Below are positions 1-7,773 of a DNA stretch of 9,363 nucleotides, one piece after another. Position 1 is the stretch's first letter. Each line of letters opens with the position of its first letter. Below the pieces are notes generated by a model. The model was not told the origin of the DNA, searched no databases, and was given only the letters and a program-made list of their open reading frames with translations. This stretch comes from Hyphomicrobiales bacterium. Lineage in GTDB: Bacteria; Pseudomonadota; Alphaproteobacteria; Rhizobiales; Devosiaceae. The stretch lies in assembly GCA_027082895.1 (NCBI GenBank), contig JALWTJ010000027.1, positions 1 to 9,363 of the forward strand, read 5' to 3'. Both the position numbers and the translations under genes were made by a program.

Positions 1-623
1 GAAGCGCCAAGCAGGCCCGCGACCGCAAATACCAGGCGGTACTGCCCCTGCGCGGCAAGATTCTGAACGTGGCCGGTGTTTCCCGGGAAAAGCTCGCCGC
101 CAACCAGCAGATCGGCGATATCATACAGGCCCTCGGGGTGCGCACCCGTGACCGGTACAAGGAAGACGATCTGCGTTACGACAAGATCATCATCATGACC
201 GACGCCGACGTGGACGGCGCCCATATCGCCTCCCTTCTCATCACCCTGTTCTTCAAGGAAATGCCCCAACTGATTGATAACGGGCATCTGTACCTTGCCG
301 TCCCCCCCCTGTTCCGCATGACCCAGGGCGACACGACCCACTATGCGAAGGACGAGGCCCACCGCGACGAACTGCTCAAGACCCGCTTCACGGGCCGCGG
401 CAAGATCGACATTACCCGCTTCAAGGGACTGGGAGAAATGCCCCACACGCACCTCAAGGAAACCACCATGGCCCCCGGATCGCGCACCCTGTTACGGGTC
501 CAGATACTGGATGACCGGCAGGGCACGGGAAAATCGGTAGATAACCTGATGGGCAACAAGCCGGAAACGCGTTTTGCCTTCATCCAGGAAAATGCCCAGT
601 TCGTCACCGAACTGGATATTTGA
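1..623 (+). CDS. parE: DNA topoisomerase IV subunit B, C-terminal part (left end cut by the window)
   Basis: This is the ATPase/TOPRIM subunit of topoisomerase IV, which with ParC unlinks daughter chromosomes. Only the last 206 codons are visible; the frame is open from base 3. The fragment begins in the TOPRIM domain (SAKQARDRKY, then LPLRGKILNV). The magnesium-binding DADVD is at fragment residues 67-71 within IIIMTDADVDGAHIASLL, and RFKGLGEM is at 139-146, followed by KETTM. ParE is preferred over GyrB because DGAHIASLLITLFF, GHLYLAVPPLFRMT and the ending MGNKPETRFAFIQENA resemble ParE, whereas GyrB has DGSHIRTLL, and because the long insertion typical of Gram-negative GyrB is absent. The GTG at 69 lies inside the domain and is not a start. 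The stop is TGA at 621-623. No partner gene follows in the same direction within 200 bp, so this is probably the end of its transcript. Confidence 0.95.
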   Translation, partial: SAKQARDRKYQAVLPLRGKILNVAGVSREKLAANQQIGDIIQALGVRTRDRYKEDDLRYDKIIIMTDADVDGAHIASLLITLFFKEMPQLIDNGHLYLAVPPLFRMTQGDTTHYAKDEAHRDELLKTRFTGRGKIDITRFKGLGEMPHTHLKETTMAPGSRTLLRVQILDDRQGTGKSVDNLMGNKPETRFAFIQENAQFVTELDI

Positions 624-630
624 ACCGCCC

Positions 631-647
631 CTTTCCGAAAACGAAAG
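631..647 (+). terminator. Weak hairpin just after parE
   Basis: CTTTC (631-635) pairs with GAAAG (643-647) around a 7-nt loop, starting 8 nt after the parE stop. The stem is short and AT-rich and no T-run follows, so a role in termination is only a possibility. Confidence 0.15.
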
Positions 648-695
648 ACACACCACCCTGTTCCCCTGCAAACACCCCATGCCCCCTGACGAACC

Positions 696-715
696 GGTTA
701 ACGGCCCCGTTAATC
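696..715. other. Inverted repeat / stem-loop in the parE-helicase gap
   Basis: GGTTAACG (696-703) pairs with CGTTAATC (708-715), giving an 8-bp stem with one G-T wobble and a GCCC loop. No T-run follows on either strand, so it is not a standard intrinsic terminator. It lies 73 nt after parE and about 20 nt before the candidate helicase promoter, so it could be a transcript-end structure or a regulator site. The halves read TTAA-N8-TTAA, one base longer than the CtrA spacing TTAA-N7-TTAA. Confidence 0.35.
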
Positions 716-733
716 AAATGAACATGCCAGACG

Positions 734-761
734 TTGACTTGTCGCGGCCAATCGGTATTGT
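734..761 (+). promoter_or_regulatory. Candidate sigma-70-type promoter for the DEAD-box helicase
   Basis: TTGACT (734-739) is a good -35 match. After a 16-bp spacer comes TATTGT (756-761), a partial -10. Transcription would begin near 768 and leave a leader of about 100 nt before the helicase start. A perfect TTGACA at 809-814 is an alternative -35, but no acceptable -10 lies 16-18 bp after it. The hexamer CGGCCA occurs at 745-750, 763-768 and 769-774, inside and just after this promoter. Confidence 0.3.
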
Positions 762-857
762 CCGGCCACGGCCACTCGATTGCGCCTTCTGTGGATTTTG
801 GGGCAATTTTGACACGCTAAAGATTTGCAATCCTGGCAAAAACTGTACCTAACGAGT

Positions 858-862
858 GGAAG
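858..862 (+). promoter_or_regulatory. Ribosome binding site that favours the TTG start of the helicase
   Basis: GGAAG at 858-862 is a Shine-Dalgarno-like run that ends 5 nt before TTG at 868. The other in-frame start, GTG at 856, overlaps this run and has no purine-rich site upstream. An in-frame TAA at 850-852 rules out anything longer. Confidence 0.45.
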
Positions 863-867
863 ATTAC

Positions 868-2325
<1,458 letters not shown>

Positions 2326-2350
2326 AAAACACTTCAAAAAAGCATGAAGC

Positions 2351-2362
2351 GGTCTTCGGACC
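2351..2362. other. Short UUCG-type hairpin after the helicase gene
   Basis: GGTC-TTCG-GACC is a perfect 4-bp stem closed by the very stable C(UUCG)G tetraloop, 25 nt after the helicase stop. No T-run follows on the plus strand. It may protect the 3' end of the mRNA or mark a weak terminator. An overlapping pairing, GAAG (2346-2349) with CTTC (2354-2357), could compete with it. Confidence 0.35.
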
Positions 2363-2390
2363 AGATGTGCCGCAATATCGGGACGATTGA

Positions 2391-2414
2391 GCATTGTTTG
2401 CTTTCAAACAAGGC
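2391..2414. repeat. Inverted repeat between the helicase and GGDEF genes
   Basis: TTGTTTG (2394-2400) and CAAACAA (2405-2411) are perfect complements around CTTT. After one mismatch the pairing continues with GC (2391-2392) and GC (2413-2414). The symmetrical AT-rich arms suit either a regulator operator or an RNA hairpin. There is no T-run, so it is not an ordinary terminator. Confidence 0.4.
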
Positions 2415-2428
2415 CGCACATACAAATG

Positions 2429-2440
2429 GTTTCGCGAAAC
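2429..2440. promoter_or_regulatory. 12-bp perfect palindrome upstream of the GGDEF gene
   Basis: GTTTCGCGAAAC is a perfect 12-bp palindrome about 105 bp before the GGDEF start and 14 bp after the preceding inverted repeat. Its form fits a dimeric repressor or activator site, but I cannot assign it to a known regulator, and a palindrome of this length can arise by chance. Confidence 0.3.
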
Positions 2441-2452
2441 ATCATAAAGCCT

Positions 2453-2469
2453 GAAAAACCGGGTTTTTT
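2453..2469 (+). terminator. A-tract/T-tract hairpin, possible weak terminator
   Basis: AAAAAC (2454-2459) pairs with GTTTTT (2463-2468) around CGG, with the T-run forming the 3' arm. The stem is almost all A-T and therefore weak. It could help to end the helicase transcript about 130 nt after the stop codon, but it could also be a flexible A/T tract in the GGDEF promoter region. Confidence 0.25.
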
Positions 2470-2545
2470 ACCGCCCCTTAACTCCTCCTGCGCATAATCC
2501 GACAAAATGTAGCGGATCAATGTTCGACGAGGAAGCAGGGCCAGA

Positions 2546-3595
2546 ATGGCAAACGATGAATTCACCCGCGCAATGGCCTACGCCAATTCAGCAATCAGCA
2601 TGCTCAAGCGTGGCGAAATTCCGCCCTACCCGCAGTTCTACGAGCTGTTCTATACCTACGCCACCGGGGTCAACCCCAGCCTGAACGAACGCATCAACGC
2701 CATTCTTGGCGAAGGCATGCCGGGCATGGAAATCATTGAAAGCCTGTTCAACGAATTCCTGAAGTCCGAAGCGGTTGACGAACGGATCAATGTCGTCTCC
2801 GAACTGATCTCAAAGAATATCGGTTCCGTTCACAGTGCCATCCATTCCGCCAGCGAAACGGCCAAACATTATTCCGGCTCCCTGCACAAGGCCACCAAGG
2901 AACTGGACGACGGTATCTCTTCGGAGGATCTGAAAATCCTCGCCAAATCGCTTCTGGAAAAGACCAGAAACATGCAGGAAACAAACCAGGCCCTGGAAAA
3001 GCGCCTGGATGAAGCCGGCGAGGAGGTGCAAGGTCTGAAGCAGACCCTGGAAGAAGTTCAGCGCCAGTCCATGACCGACTCCCTGACCAAGGTCTATAAT
3101 CGCAAATTCTTCGATCAGACCATCGACAAGAAGATTGCCGAATCCCGGGAAACCGGAGAGAACATGTGCCTGGTCATGACCGATATCGACCATTTCAAGA
3201 ATTTCAACGACACCTTTGGTCACCAGACCGGCGACCAGGTCCTACGGCTTGTCGCCATGACCCTGAAATCCAACACCAAGGGGCGTGATCTGGTGTGCCG
3301 CTATGGCGGGGAGGAATTCGTTATCATCCTGCCCAACACGACCCTTGAAGGCGCAGTGATCATCTCCGACAAGATCCGCAAGGCCATACAGGCCAAGGAG
3401 CTTCTCAAGCGTTCCACCAACGAAAAGCTGGGGCGCATTACCGCTTCCTTCGGCGTGGCACAATTGTCGGAAAAGGACACCGCAACCACCCTGATTGAGC
3501 GTGCCGATACCGCCCTTTATTCCGCCAAGCGCAACGGGCGCAACCGGGTACTGGCCGAGAACGACAAGCTGGTTGTCACCCCGACCGCAGCCTGA
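2546..3595 (+). CDS. Cytoplasmic diguanylate cyclase (GGDEF domain) with N-terminal helical domain
   Basis: The protein likely makes cyclic di-GMP from two GTP. It has 349 residues and no signal peptide or membrane segment. Residues 1-75 form a helical domain with an IPPYPQFYELFYTYATGVNP motif (25-44), resembling an uncharacterised domain common ahead of GGDEF in alphaproteobacteria. Residues 135-180 look like a coiled coil leading into the linker MTDSLTKVYNR (176-186). The GGDEF domain covers 176-340: DIDHFKNFND (213-222) holds metal-binding D213 and guanine-contacting N221, and the signature is GGEEF (254-258), an active-type variant. The inhibitory RxxD site is KGRD (245-248), so the arginine is lysine and product inhibition may be weaker. 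The domain ends with ADTALYSAKRNGRNRV. ATG at 2546 is preceded by AGGG at 2537-2540 and GAGGAAG at 2529-2535. There is no EAL or HD-GYP domain, and the input signal is unknown. Confidence 0.95.
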   Translation: MANDEFTRAMAYANSAISMLKRGEIPPYPQFYELFYTYATGVNPSLNERINAILGEGMPGMEIIESLFNEFLKSEAVDERINVVSELISKNIGSVHSAIHSASETAKHYSGSLHKATKELDDGISSEDLKILAKSLLEKTRNMQETNQALEKRLDEAGEEVQGLKQTLEEVQRQSMTDSLTKVYNRKFFDQTIDKKIAESRETGENMCLVMTDIDHFKNFNDTFGHQTGDQVLRLVAMTLKSNTKGRDLVCRYGGEEFVIILPNTTLEGAVIISDKIRKAIQAKELLKRSTNEKLGRITASFGVAQLSEKDTATTLIERADTALYSAKRNGRNRVLAENDKLVVTPTAA

Positions 3596-3605
3596 GGCAC
3601 AATTC

Positions 3606-3628
3606 CGTCCACACGGACGACAGTTTTT
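3606..3628 (+). terminator. Intrinsic terminator of the GGDEF gene
   Basis: CGTCC (3606-3610) pairs with GGACG (3615-3619) around an ACAC loop. Five T residues follow at 3624-3628, four nt past the stem. It begins 10 nt after the GGDEF stop. The stem is short and the T-run is slightly displaced, so it is moderate in strength. On the minus strand no T-run follows, so it would not serve the convergent suf operon. Confidence 0.5.
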
Positions 3629-3682
3629 CCAGACTAGGGTTCCCACGTCTTCAGCTAGCCAAGCAACTGTGAAAACGAGCGT

Positions 3683-4066
3683 TCAGCCCGCACCGGCTGC
3701 TGCCCGCGCCCGGGCCAGTTCTTCCAGATCCGCAGCTTCAAGCTGTACGCTTTCCCCGCATCCGCAGGCACCGACCTGGTTCGGGTTCTTGAAGGTGAAG
3801 CCAGAGGAAAGCTTGCTGGTTTCAAAATCCATCTGCGTTCCCAGAAGGAACAGGGTCGCCTTGGGATCAATATAGATATCGACCCCCTGATCGCGCACGA
3901 AATCGTCTCCCTCGATCGGGGATTCCACGTAATCGACCGTATAGGCCACGCCCGCGCATCCGGCATTCTTTATACCGACGCGCAAGCCCACCACGGGCCG
4001 GTCCGCGTTCGCCAGAATTTCCTTGACCCGTTCCGCTGCCCGCGGCGTGATCGTAATGATATTCAT
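3683..4066 (-). CDS. sufA: A-type iron-sulfur carrier (SufA/IscA/HesB family), end of the suf operon
   Basis: This small A-type carrier binds iron or a Fe-S cluster and passes clusters from the SufBCD scaffold to target proteins. It has 127 residues from ATG at 4066. The three cysteines expected for the family are present: C37 in NAGCAGVAY, and C101 and C103 in ACGCGESV near the end. The ITITPRAAERVKEIL opening and the FLLGTQMDFET segment are also typical. ATG 4066 is chosen because GGTGG at 4075-4079 lies 8 nt upstream. A GTG at 4078 would add four residues and overlap sufT. With ATG 4066, 5 nt separate it from the sufT stop. It is the last gene of the operon, and I see no clear terminator after it. 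The symbol rests on operon position; IscA or ErpA type cannot be separated by eye. Confidence 0.92.
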   Translation of the reverse strand: MNIITITPRAAERVKEILANADRPVVGLRVGIKNAGCAGVAYTVDYVESPIEGDDFVRDQGVDIYIDPKATLFLLGTQMDFETSKLSSGFTFKNPNQVGACGCGESVQLEAADLEELARARAAAGAG

Positions 4067-4071
4067 GGGTT

Positions 4072-4512
4072 TTACCACCAGTTCAGGGCTACCTGTGCTT
4101 CTTCGGACATGCGCTCGGGCGACCAGGGCGGATCAAACACCATCCGCACCTCCACATCCTGAATGCCCTCGACGCTGCGCGCCGCATTTTCCACCCAGAT
4201 GGGCATTTCCCCCGCAACCGGACACCCCGGCGCCGTCAATGTCATCTCGATGAGCAGATTGCGCGCATCATCCAGATCAACCTTGTAGATCAGCCCCAGC
4301 TCGTAGATATCTACGGGAATTTCAGGATCATAAATGGTCTTGAACGCCGCCACGAGATCATTGGTCAGACGTTCGATTTCCGCCGGCTCCAGAGCACCGT
4401 TTCCAATGGAAATTTCGGTCCCCTTGTCGACGGCTTCGCCAGTTCTCGCATCGCCGGCCAGCACCCCACCGGTTGCCGCCCGAGCCGCCTGAATGTTTTC
4501 CTGTTCACCCAT
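4072..4512 (-). CDS. sufT: SUF-associated MIP18/DUF59 family Fe-S maturation protein SufT
   Basis: A 146-residue protein of the MIP18 (DUF59) family that is found inside suf operons and is thought to help mature Fe-S proteins. The core runs from about residue 45: DPEIPVDIYELGLIY (62-76) and TAPGCPVAGEMP (93-104) are the family signatures, and C97 is the conserved cysteine. VRMVFDPPWSPERMSEEA (122-139) follows, and the protein ends in a Trp-Trp pair. The first 40 residues are not conserved family sequence and look unstructured (Gly/Ala/Thr-rich). ATG at 4512 has AGGAG 8 nt upstream, and 23 nt separate it from the sufS stop. Its biochemical role is established only in outline for the family, so here it is inferred from similarity and operon position. 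Confidence 0.9.
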   Translation of the reverse strand: MGEQENIQAARAATGGVLAGDARTGEAVDKGTEISIGNGALEPAEIERLTNDLVAAFKTIYDPEIPVDIYELGLIYKVDLDDARNLLIEMTLTAPGCPVAGEMPIWVENAARSVEGIQDVEVRMVFDPPWSPERMSEEAQVALNWW

Positions 4513-4535
4513 GAGGGGCTCCTTTGATCACTTGG

Positions 4536-5756
4536 TCACGCAAAAAAGGCCACGGCCTTGTTGATGGCTTCCACGAGCGCATCGACGTCATCCTTGCCAT
4601 TATATAGGGCGAAAGATGCCCGACAGGTAGAGGTGGCACCAAATCTGTTCAGCAAGGGCATGGCGCAGTGGGTGCCCGCCCGGACGGCAACCCCGTACTT
4701 GTCCAGTATGGCGGACAGGTCATGGGCATGGATTCCTTCCACTTCGAAGGAGAATATCCCCCCCTTGTCCGGCGCATCGCCAATGATGCGCAACCTGTTG
4801 ATCTGGCGCAATTGCTCACCCGCGTAGCGGGCAATATCCGTTTCATGGGCCGCAATGGCGTCGCGCCCCAACCCATTCATGTAATCAAGGGCCGCTCCCA
4901 GCCCGATGGCCTGCACGATTGGTGGAGTCCCCGCCTCGAAACGGTGCGGCGGATCATTGTAGGTGACACTGTCAAGCGTAACCTCCCCGATCATCTCACC
5001 GCCCCCCTGGTAGGGACGCATGGCAGAAAGATGCTCCGCCCGGCCATAAAGAACACCGATCCCGGTGGGCCCATAAAGCTTGTGCCCGGTCATGATGTAG
5101 AAATCCACACCCCAGCCGGTCACGTCTACCGGACAGTGCACGGCCCCTTGCGAACCATCCAGCAACACCGGAATGTTGCGCCCGTGGGCAATTTCCACCA
5201 CATCGCGAACGGGCACGATGGTACCCAGCACATTGGACATGTGGGTAAGAGCCACCAGCCGTGTGCGCGGGCTCAGGGCACGTTCAAAAGCATCAAGATC
5301 AAATGCACCGTCATCGGTTACATCCACCCACTTGACAACGGCCCCCTGCCGCTCGCGCAGGAAATGCCAGGGCACAATGTTGGAATGATGCTCCATGATC
5401 GAAACAACAATCTCGTCCCCCTCTCCAACACGTGGCGCTGCAAAGGACTGGGCCACAAGGTTGATGGCCTCGGTTGCCGAACGAGTAAAGACGATCTCGT
5501 CCACGCTGGATGCGTTCACGAAACCGCGTACCGTCTCGCGCGCCGCCTCGAAAGCATCCGTAGCCCGGTTGGACAGGGTATGCAGGCCCCGGTGCACATT
5601 GGCGTATTCATGGGTATAGGCCCGCACGATCCGATCAACGACCTGCTGCGGCTTTTGCGCCGAGGCCCCACTGTCCAGATAGACCAGCCGCTGCCCGTTG
5701 ATCCTCTCCCCCAGAATGGGAAAGTCGGCCCGCACCTTTTCCAGATCGAATGCCAT
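4536..5756 (-). CDS. sufS: Cysteine desulfurase SufS (PLP-dependent, group II)
   Basis: SufS takes sulfur from L-cysteine, leaving alanine, and supplies it as a persulfide for cluster assembly on SufBCD. The 406-residue length is that of the family. The PLP site is visible: ATEAINL (95-101), H124 in MEHHSN, D200 in LLDGSQ, and the Schiff-base lysine K226 in TGHKLYGPTG. The catalytic cysteine is C364 in RAGTHCAMPLL, the short-loop form of group II (SufS/CsdA) enzymes. RFEAGTPP (272-279) is also standard. The gene overlaps the sufD stop by one base (TGATG, 5754-5758), which suggests translational coupling. Group II enzymes are weak alone and rely on SufE or SufU; neither gene is in this window. 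A plus-strand reading frame of 421 codons across this gene is a shadow. Confidence 0.98.
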   Translation of the reverse strand: MAFDLEKVRADFPILGERINGQRLVYLDSGASAQKPQQVVDRIVRAYTHEYANVHRGLHTLSNRATDAFEAARETVRGFVNASSVDEIVFTRSATEAINLVAQSFAAPRVGEGDEIVVSIMEHHSNIVPWHFLRERQGAVVKWVDVTDDGAFDLDAFERALSPRTRLVALTHMSNVLGTIVPVRDVVEIAHGRNIPVLLDGSQGAVHCPVDVTGWGVDFYIMTGHKLYGPTGIGVLYGRAEHLSAMRPYQGGGEMIGEVTLDSVTYNDPPHRFEAGTPPIVQAIGLGAALDYMNGLGRDAIAAHETDIARYAGEQLRQINRLRIIGDAPDKGGIFSFEVEGIHAHDLSAILDKYGVAVRAGTHCAMPLLNRFGATSTCRASFALYNGKDDVDALVEAINKAVAFFA

Positions 5757-7000
5757 CAGTCCGCCTTGCCGGCTCCGGCAGAAGCCGAGCCGTTTTCCAG
5801 CCAGTTTGCCACAATGGCTTCAAGGCGCCCCACCAGTTCGTCATTCTCCAGCGGGTCGAACAGTTCCTGCAGAAACGCCCGGATCAGCATGGATTCCGCT
5901 TCCGCGCGGGGAATCCCCCGACTCATCAGATAGAACAGGGTATCCGAATCCAGTTCGCCACAGGTACACCCGTGCCCGCATTGCACATCGTCGGCAAAGA
6001 TTTCCAGTTCCGGCTTGGTCAGGATCTGGGCTCCCTCGGAAAGCATCAGTCCCTGGGCCATCATCTTGGCATCGGTCTTCTGAGCGACCGGATCCACCAC
6101 GATTTTGCCCTGAAAAACCGCCCGCGCCCGGTTACGCGCCACGGACTTGAACAGTTCGCGCGACGTGGTATCGGGCACCGCATGGCCAAGATCAAAGGTA
6201 ATGTCGCAGTGCTGTCCCTCATCCACCAGATTAAGACCGGTAAAGTCGCCATGGGCACGACTGCCACTGAAGCGGCCGAACATCTGCACCCGGGACAGGG
6301 ACGCCCCTGAATTGACGATCAGGTTGCGCATGCTGGCATTCGTCCCCAGATCATATTCAAGACTGTGGAAATGCCGAACGGCGCGCGCGCACAGATCAAT
6401 GATGACATGAGTGAACCGGGCCCCCTCTCCGAGCCGGACCCGGGTTGCATGATTGCCCAGATGCGCCGCGTCGGAGCTGTCGAACATTTCCACCAGCGTG
6501 CCAGATGCCCCCGGCGCCACGATCACGTCAACACCATCAACCACATGGCAGGCATCGCCGGACAGGTGACGAGAAACAAGAACCGTCCAGCCGACATCAC
6601 CTTCAAACTGAATGTGCACAGCCTGCCCGGCCAGCCCACGATTGAGCCGCACCAGCGCATCATCCCGTTCACTCAGGACGGACCCGGATATTTCTTTCAC
6701 TACCAGCCCTGCGGGCATGTTCCCCGGAATGGAAACACGACCATTGACCATGTCCAGACAAACCGCATCTGACAGGTAAGGGGCTGGCGACTCCGTGCCG
6801 GGCGCAACATCCGCCGCCACCGCCAGCAGGGGCACCTGCGTGAGCAGGCTGCGCAAATCCGAATAGTGATAGCTTTCCACCCGGCGCGTGGGCAGGCCGG
6901 CGATTGCAAATTCATGTGCGCCCGCGGATTGCCCTGCCTGTTCAAGCTGGGCCAGAAGTGCCTTCTCGGCACCGGTAAGAATAGGTTTCTGATCTGTCAC
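5756..7000 (-). CDS. sufD: Fe-S cluster scaffold subunit SufD
   Basis: SufD pairs with SufB and a SufC dimer in the SufBC2D scaffold, where it is needed for iron entry. It has 414 residues from the GTG at 7000. The N-terminal half is the variable helical region, with PTRRVESYHYSDLR (38-51). The C-terminal beta-helix core contains HSLEYDLGTNASMRNL (212-227), RAVFQGKIVVDPVAQKTDA (293-311) and LEIFADDVQCGHG (332-344). C341 and H343 correspond to the Cys/His pair known from E. coli SufD. The usual HGAT step is HGCTCG here, adding C345 and C347. The start is uncertain: GTG at 7015 makes the common 4-nt GTGA overlap with sufC but lacks a good ribosome site, while GTG at 7000 has GAGAGG 7 nt upstream. 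Confidence 0.97.
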   Translation of the reverse strand: MTDQKPILTGAEKALLAQLEQAGQSAGAHEFAIAGLPTRRVESYHYSDLRSLLTQVPLLAVAADVAPGTESPAPYLSDAVCLDMVNGRVSIPGNMPAGLVVKEISGSVLSERDDALVRLNRGLAGQAVHIQFEGDVGWTVLVSRHLSGDACHVVDGVDVIVAPGASGTLVEMFDSSDAAHLGNHATRVRLGEGARFTHVIIDLCARAVRHFHSLEYDLGTNASMRNLIVNSGASLSRVQMFGRFSGSRAHGDFTGLNLVDEGQHCDITFDLGHAVPDTTSRELFKSVARNRARAVFQGKIVVDPVAQKTDAKMMAQGLMLSEGAQILTKPELEIFADDVQCGHGCTCGELDSDTLFYLMSRGIPRAEAESMLIRAFLQELFDPLENDELVGRLEAIVANWLENGSASAGAGKAD

Positions 7001-7007
7001 GTTGCTG

Positions 7008-7013
7008 CCTCTC
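7008..7013 (-). promoter_or_regulatory. Ribosome binding site that favours the GTG-7000 start of sufD
   Basis: Read on the minus strand, GAGAGG occupies 7013-7008 and ends 7 nt before GTG at 7000. It overlaps the sufC stop codon at 7014-7012, so ribosomes finishing sufC would be placed at the sufD start. Confidence 0.5.
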
Positions 7014-7773
7014 ACGCCGCTACCGGGTCATAGGCGGCATACCCTTTTGCTTCCAGTTCAAGCGCCAGCTCCTTGTCCCCGCTTTCAACGATCCGCCCGT
7101 CGGAAAACACATGCACCCGATCCGGCACGATGTGATTGAGAAGGCGCTGATAATGGGTAATCACCAGCATGGAACGGTTCGGGGCCCGCAACCTGTTGAC
7201 CCCTTCGGAAACCACCTGCAATGCATCGATGTCCAGCCCGGAATCCGTTTCGTCCAGAATACACATTCTGGGTTCCAGAAGTGCCATCTGCAACACTTCG
7301 GCCCGTTTCTTCTCGCCTCCCGAAAAGCCGACATTCAGGGCCCGCTTGAGCATGTCCTTGTCAATGGACAGATCCTTTGCCGCCCCCTGCACCGCCTTCA
7401 TGAATTCCGGTGTCGTCAGTTCGTCTTCGCCCCGCGCCTTGCGCTGCGCATTCATGGCCGACTTGAGAAATGTCATGGTGGCCACGCCGGGAATCTCTAT
7501 CGGATATTGAAAGGCCATGAACAGGCCGGCCGCCGCCCGCTCGTCCGCCTCCAGTTCAAGGATGCTTTTTCCTTCAAGCAGGATATCCCCCTCGGTCACT
7601 TCATATCCATCCCGGCCCGTGATCGCGTTCGAAAGGGTGGACTTGCCCGAACCGTTACGTCCCATGATGGCGTGCACTTCTCCGGCCGGAACGACCAGGT
7701 CGACGCCCTTGAGAATTTCCTTGTCCTCGACCTGAACGTGCAGGTCGCGGATTTCCAGAATTGGTGTACTCAT
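7012..7773 (-). CDS. sufC: Fe-S assembly ATPase SufC (ABC-type)
   Basis: SufC is the soluble ABC-type ATPase that binds SufB and SufD and drives the conformational change of the scaffold. All motifs are intact over 253 residues: Walker A GRNGSGKST (38-46), Q-loop Q89 in MAFQYP, signature SGGEKKR (151-157), Walker B with the catalytic glutamate in CILDETDSGLD (171-181, E175), and the H-loop histidine H207 in VITHYQRLL. LDETDSGLD is diagnostic of SufC among ABC ATPases. There is no membrane segment, as expected. ATG at 7773 overlaps the stop of the preceding small ORF as ATGA. Its ribosome site GGAGAG (7787-7782) lies within that ORF, 8 nt from the start, a coupling arrangement. Confidence 0.98.
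   Translation of the reverse strand: MSTPILEIRDLHVQVEDKEILKGVDLVVPAGEVHAIMGRNGSGKSTLSNAITGRDGYEVTEGDILLEGKSILELEADERAAAGLFMAFQYPIEIPGVATMTFLKSAMNAQRKARGEDELTTPEFMKAVQGAAKDLSIDKDMLKRALNVGFSGGEKKRAEVLQMALLEPRMCILDETDSGLDIDALQVVSEGVNRLRAPNRSMLVITHYQRLLNHIVPDRVHVFSDGRIVESGDKELALELEAKGYAAYDPVAA

Noticed and set aside
1..623. GyrB instead of ParE
   Set aside because: The DGAHIASLLITLFF segment, the absence of the long GyrB insertion and the C-terminal sequence fit ParE better.
698..713. Possible CtrA binding site
   Set aside because: The spacing is TTAA-N8-TTAA rather than TTAA-N7-TTAA, and the symmetry is better explained by the stem-loop.
809..814. Perfect TTGACA -35 box near the helicase start
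   Set aside because: No reasonable -10 hexamer is found 16-18 bp downstream, so it is kept only as an alternative.
574..852. Plus-strand frame of 92 codons filling the parE-helicase gap, with several cysteines near its end
   Set aside because: It overlaps parE by 50 nt, has no ribosome binding site, and its Cys-containing tail matches no family I know; the gap also carries hairpin and promoter-like signals.
4668..5933. Plus-strand open frame of 421 codons opposite sufS and the end of sufD
   Set aside because: It is antisense to genes with intact catalytic motifs, its product is rich in His, Gly and Arg with no recognisable domain, and long antisense frames are common in GC-rich DNA.
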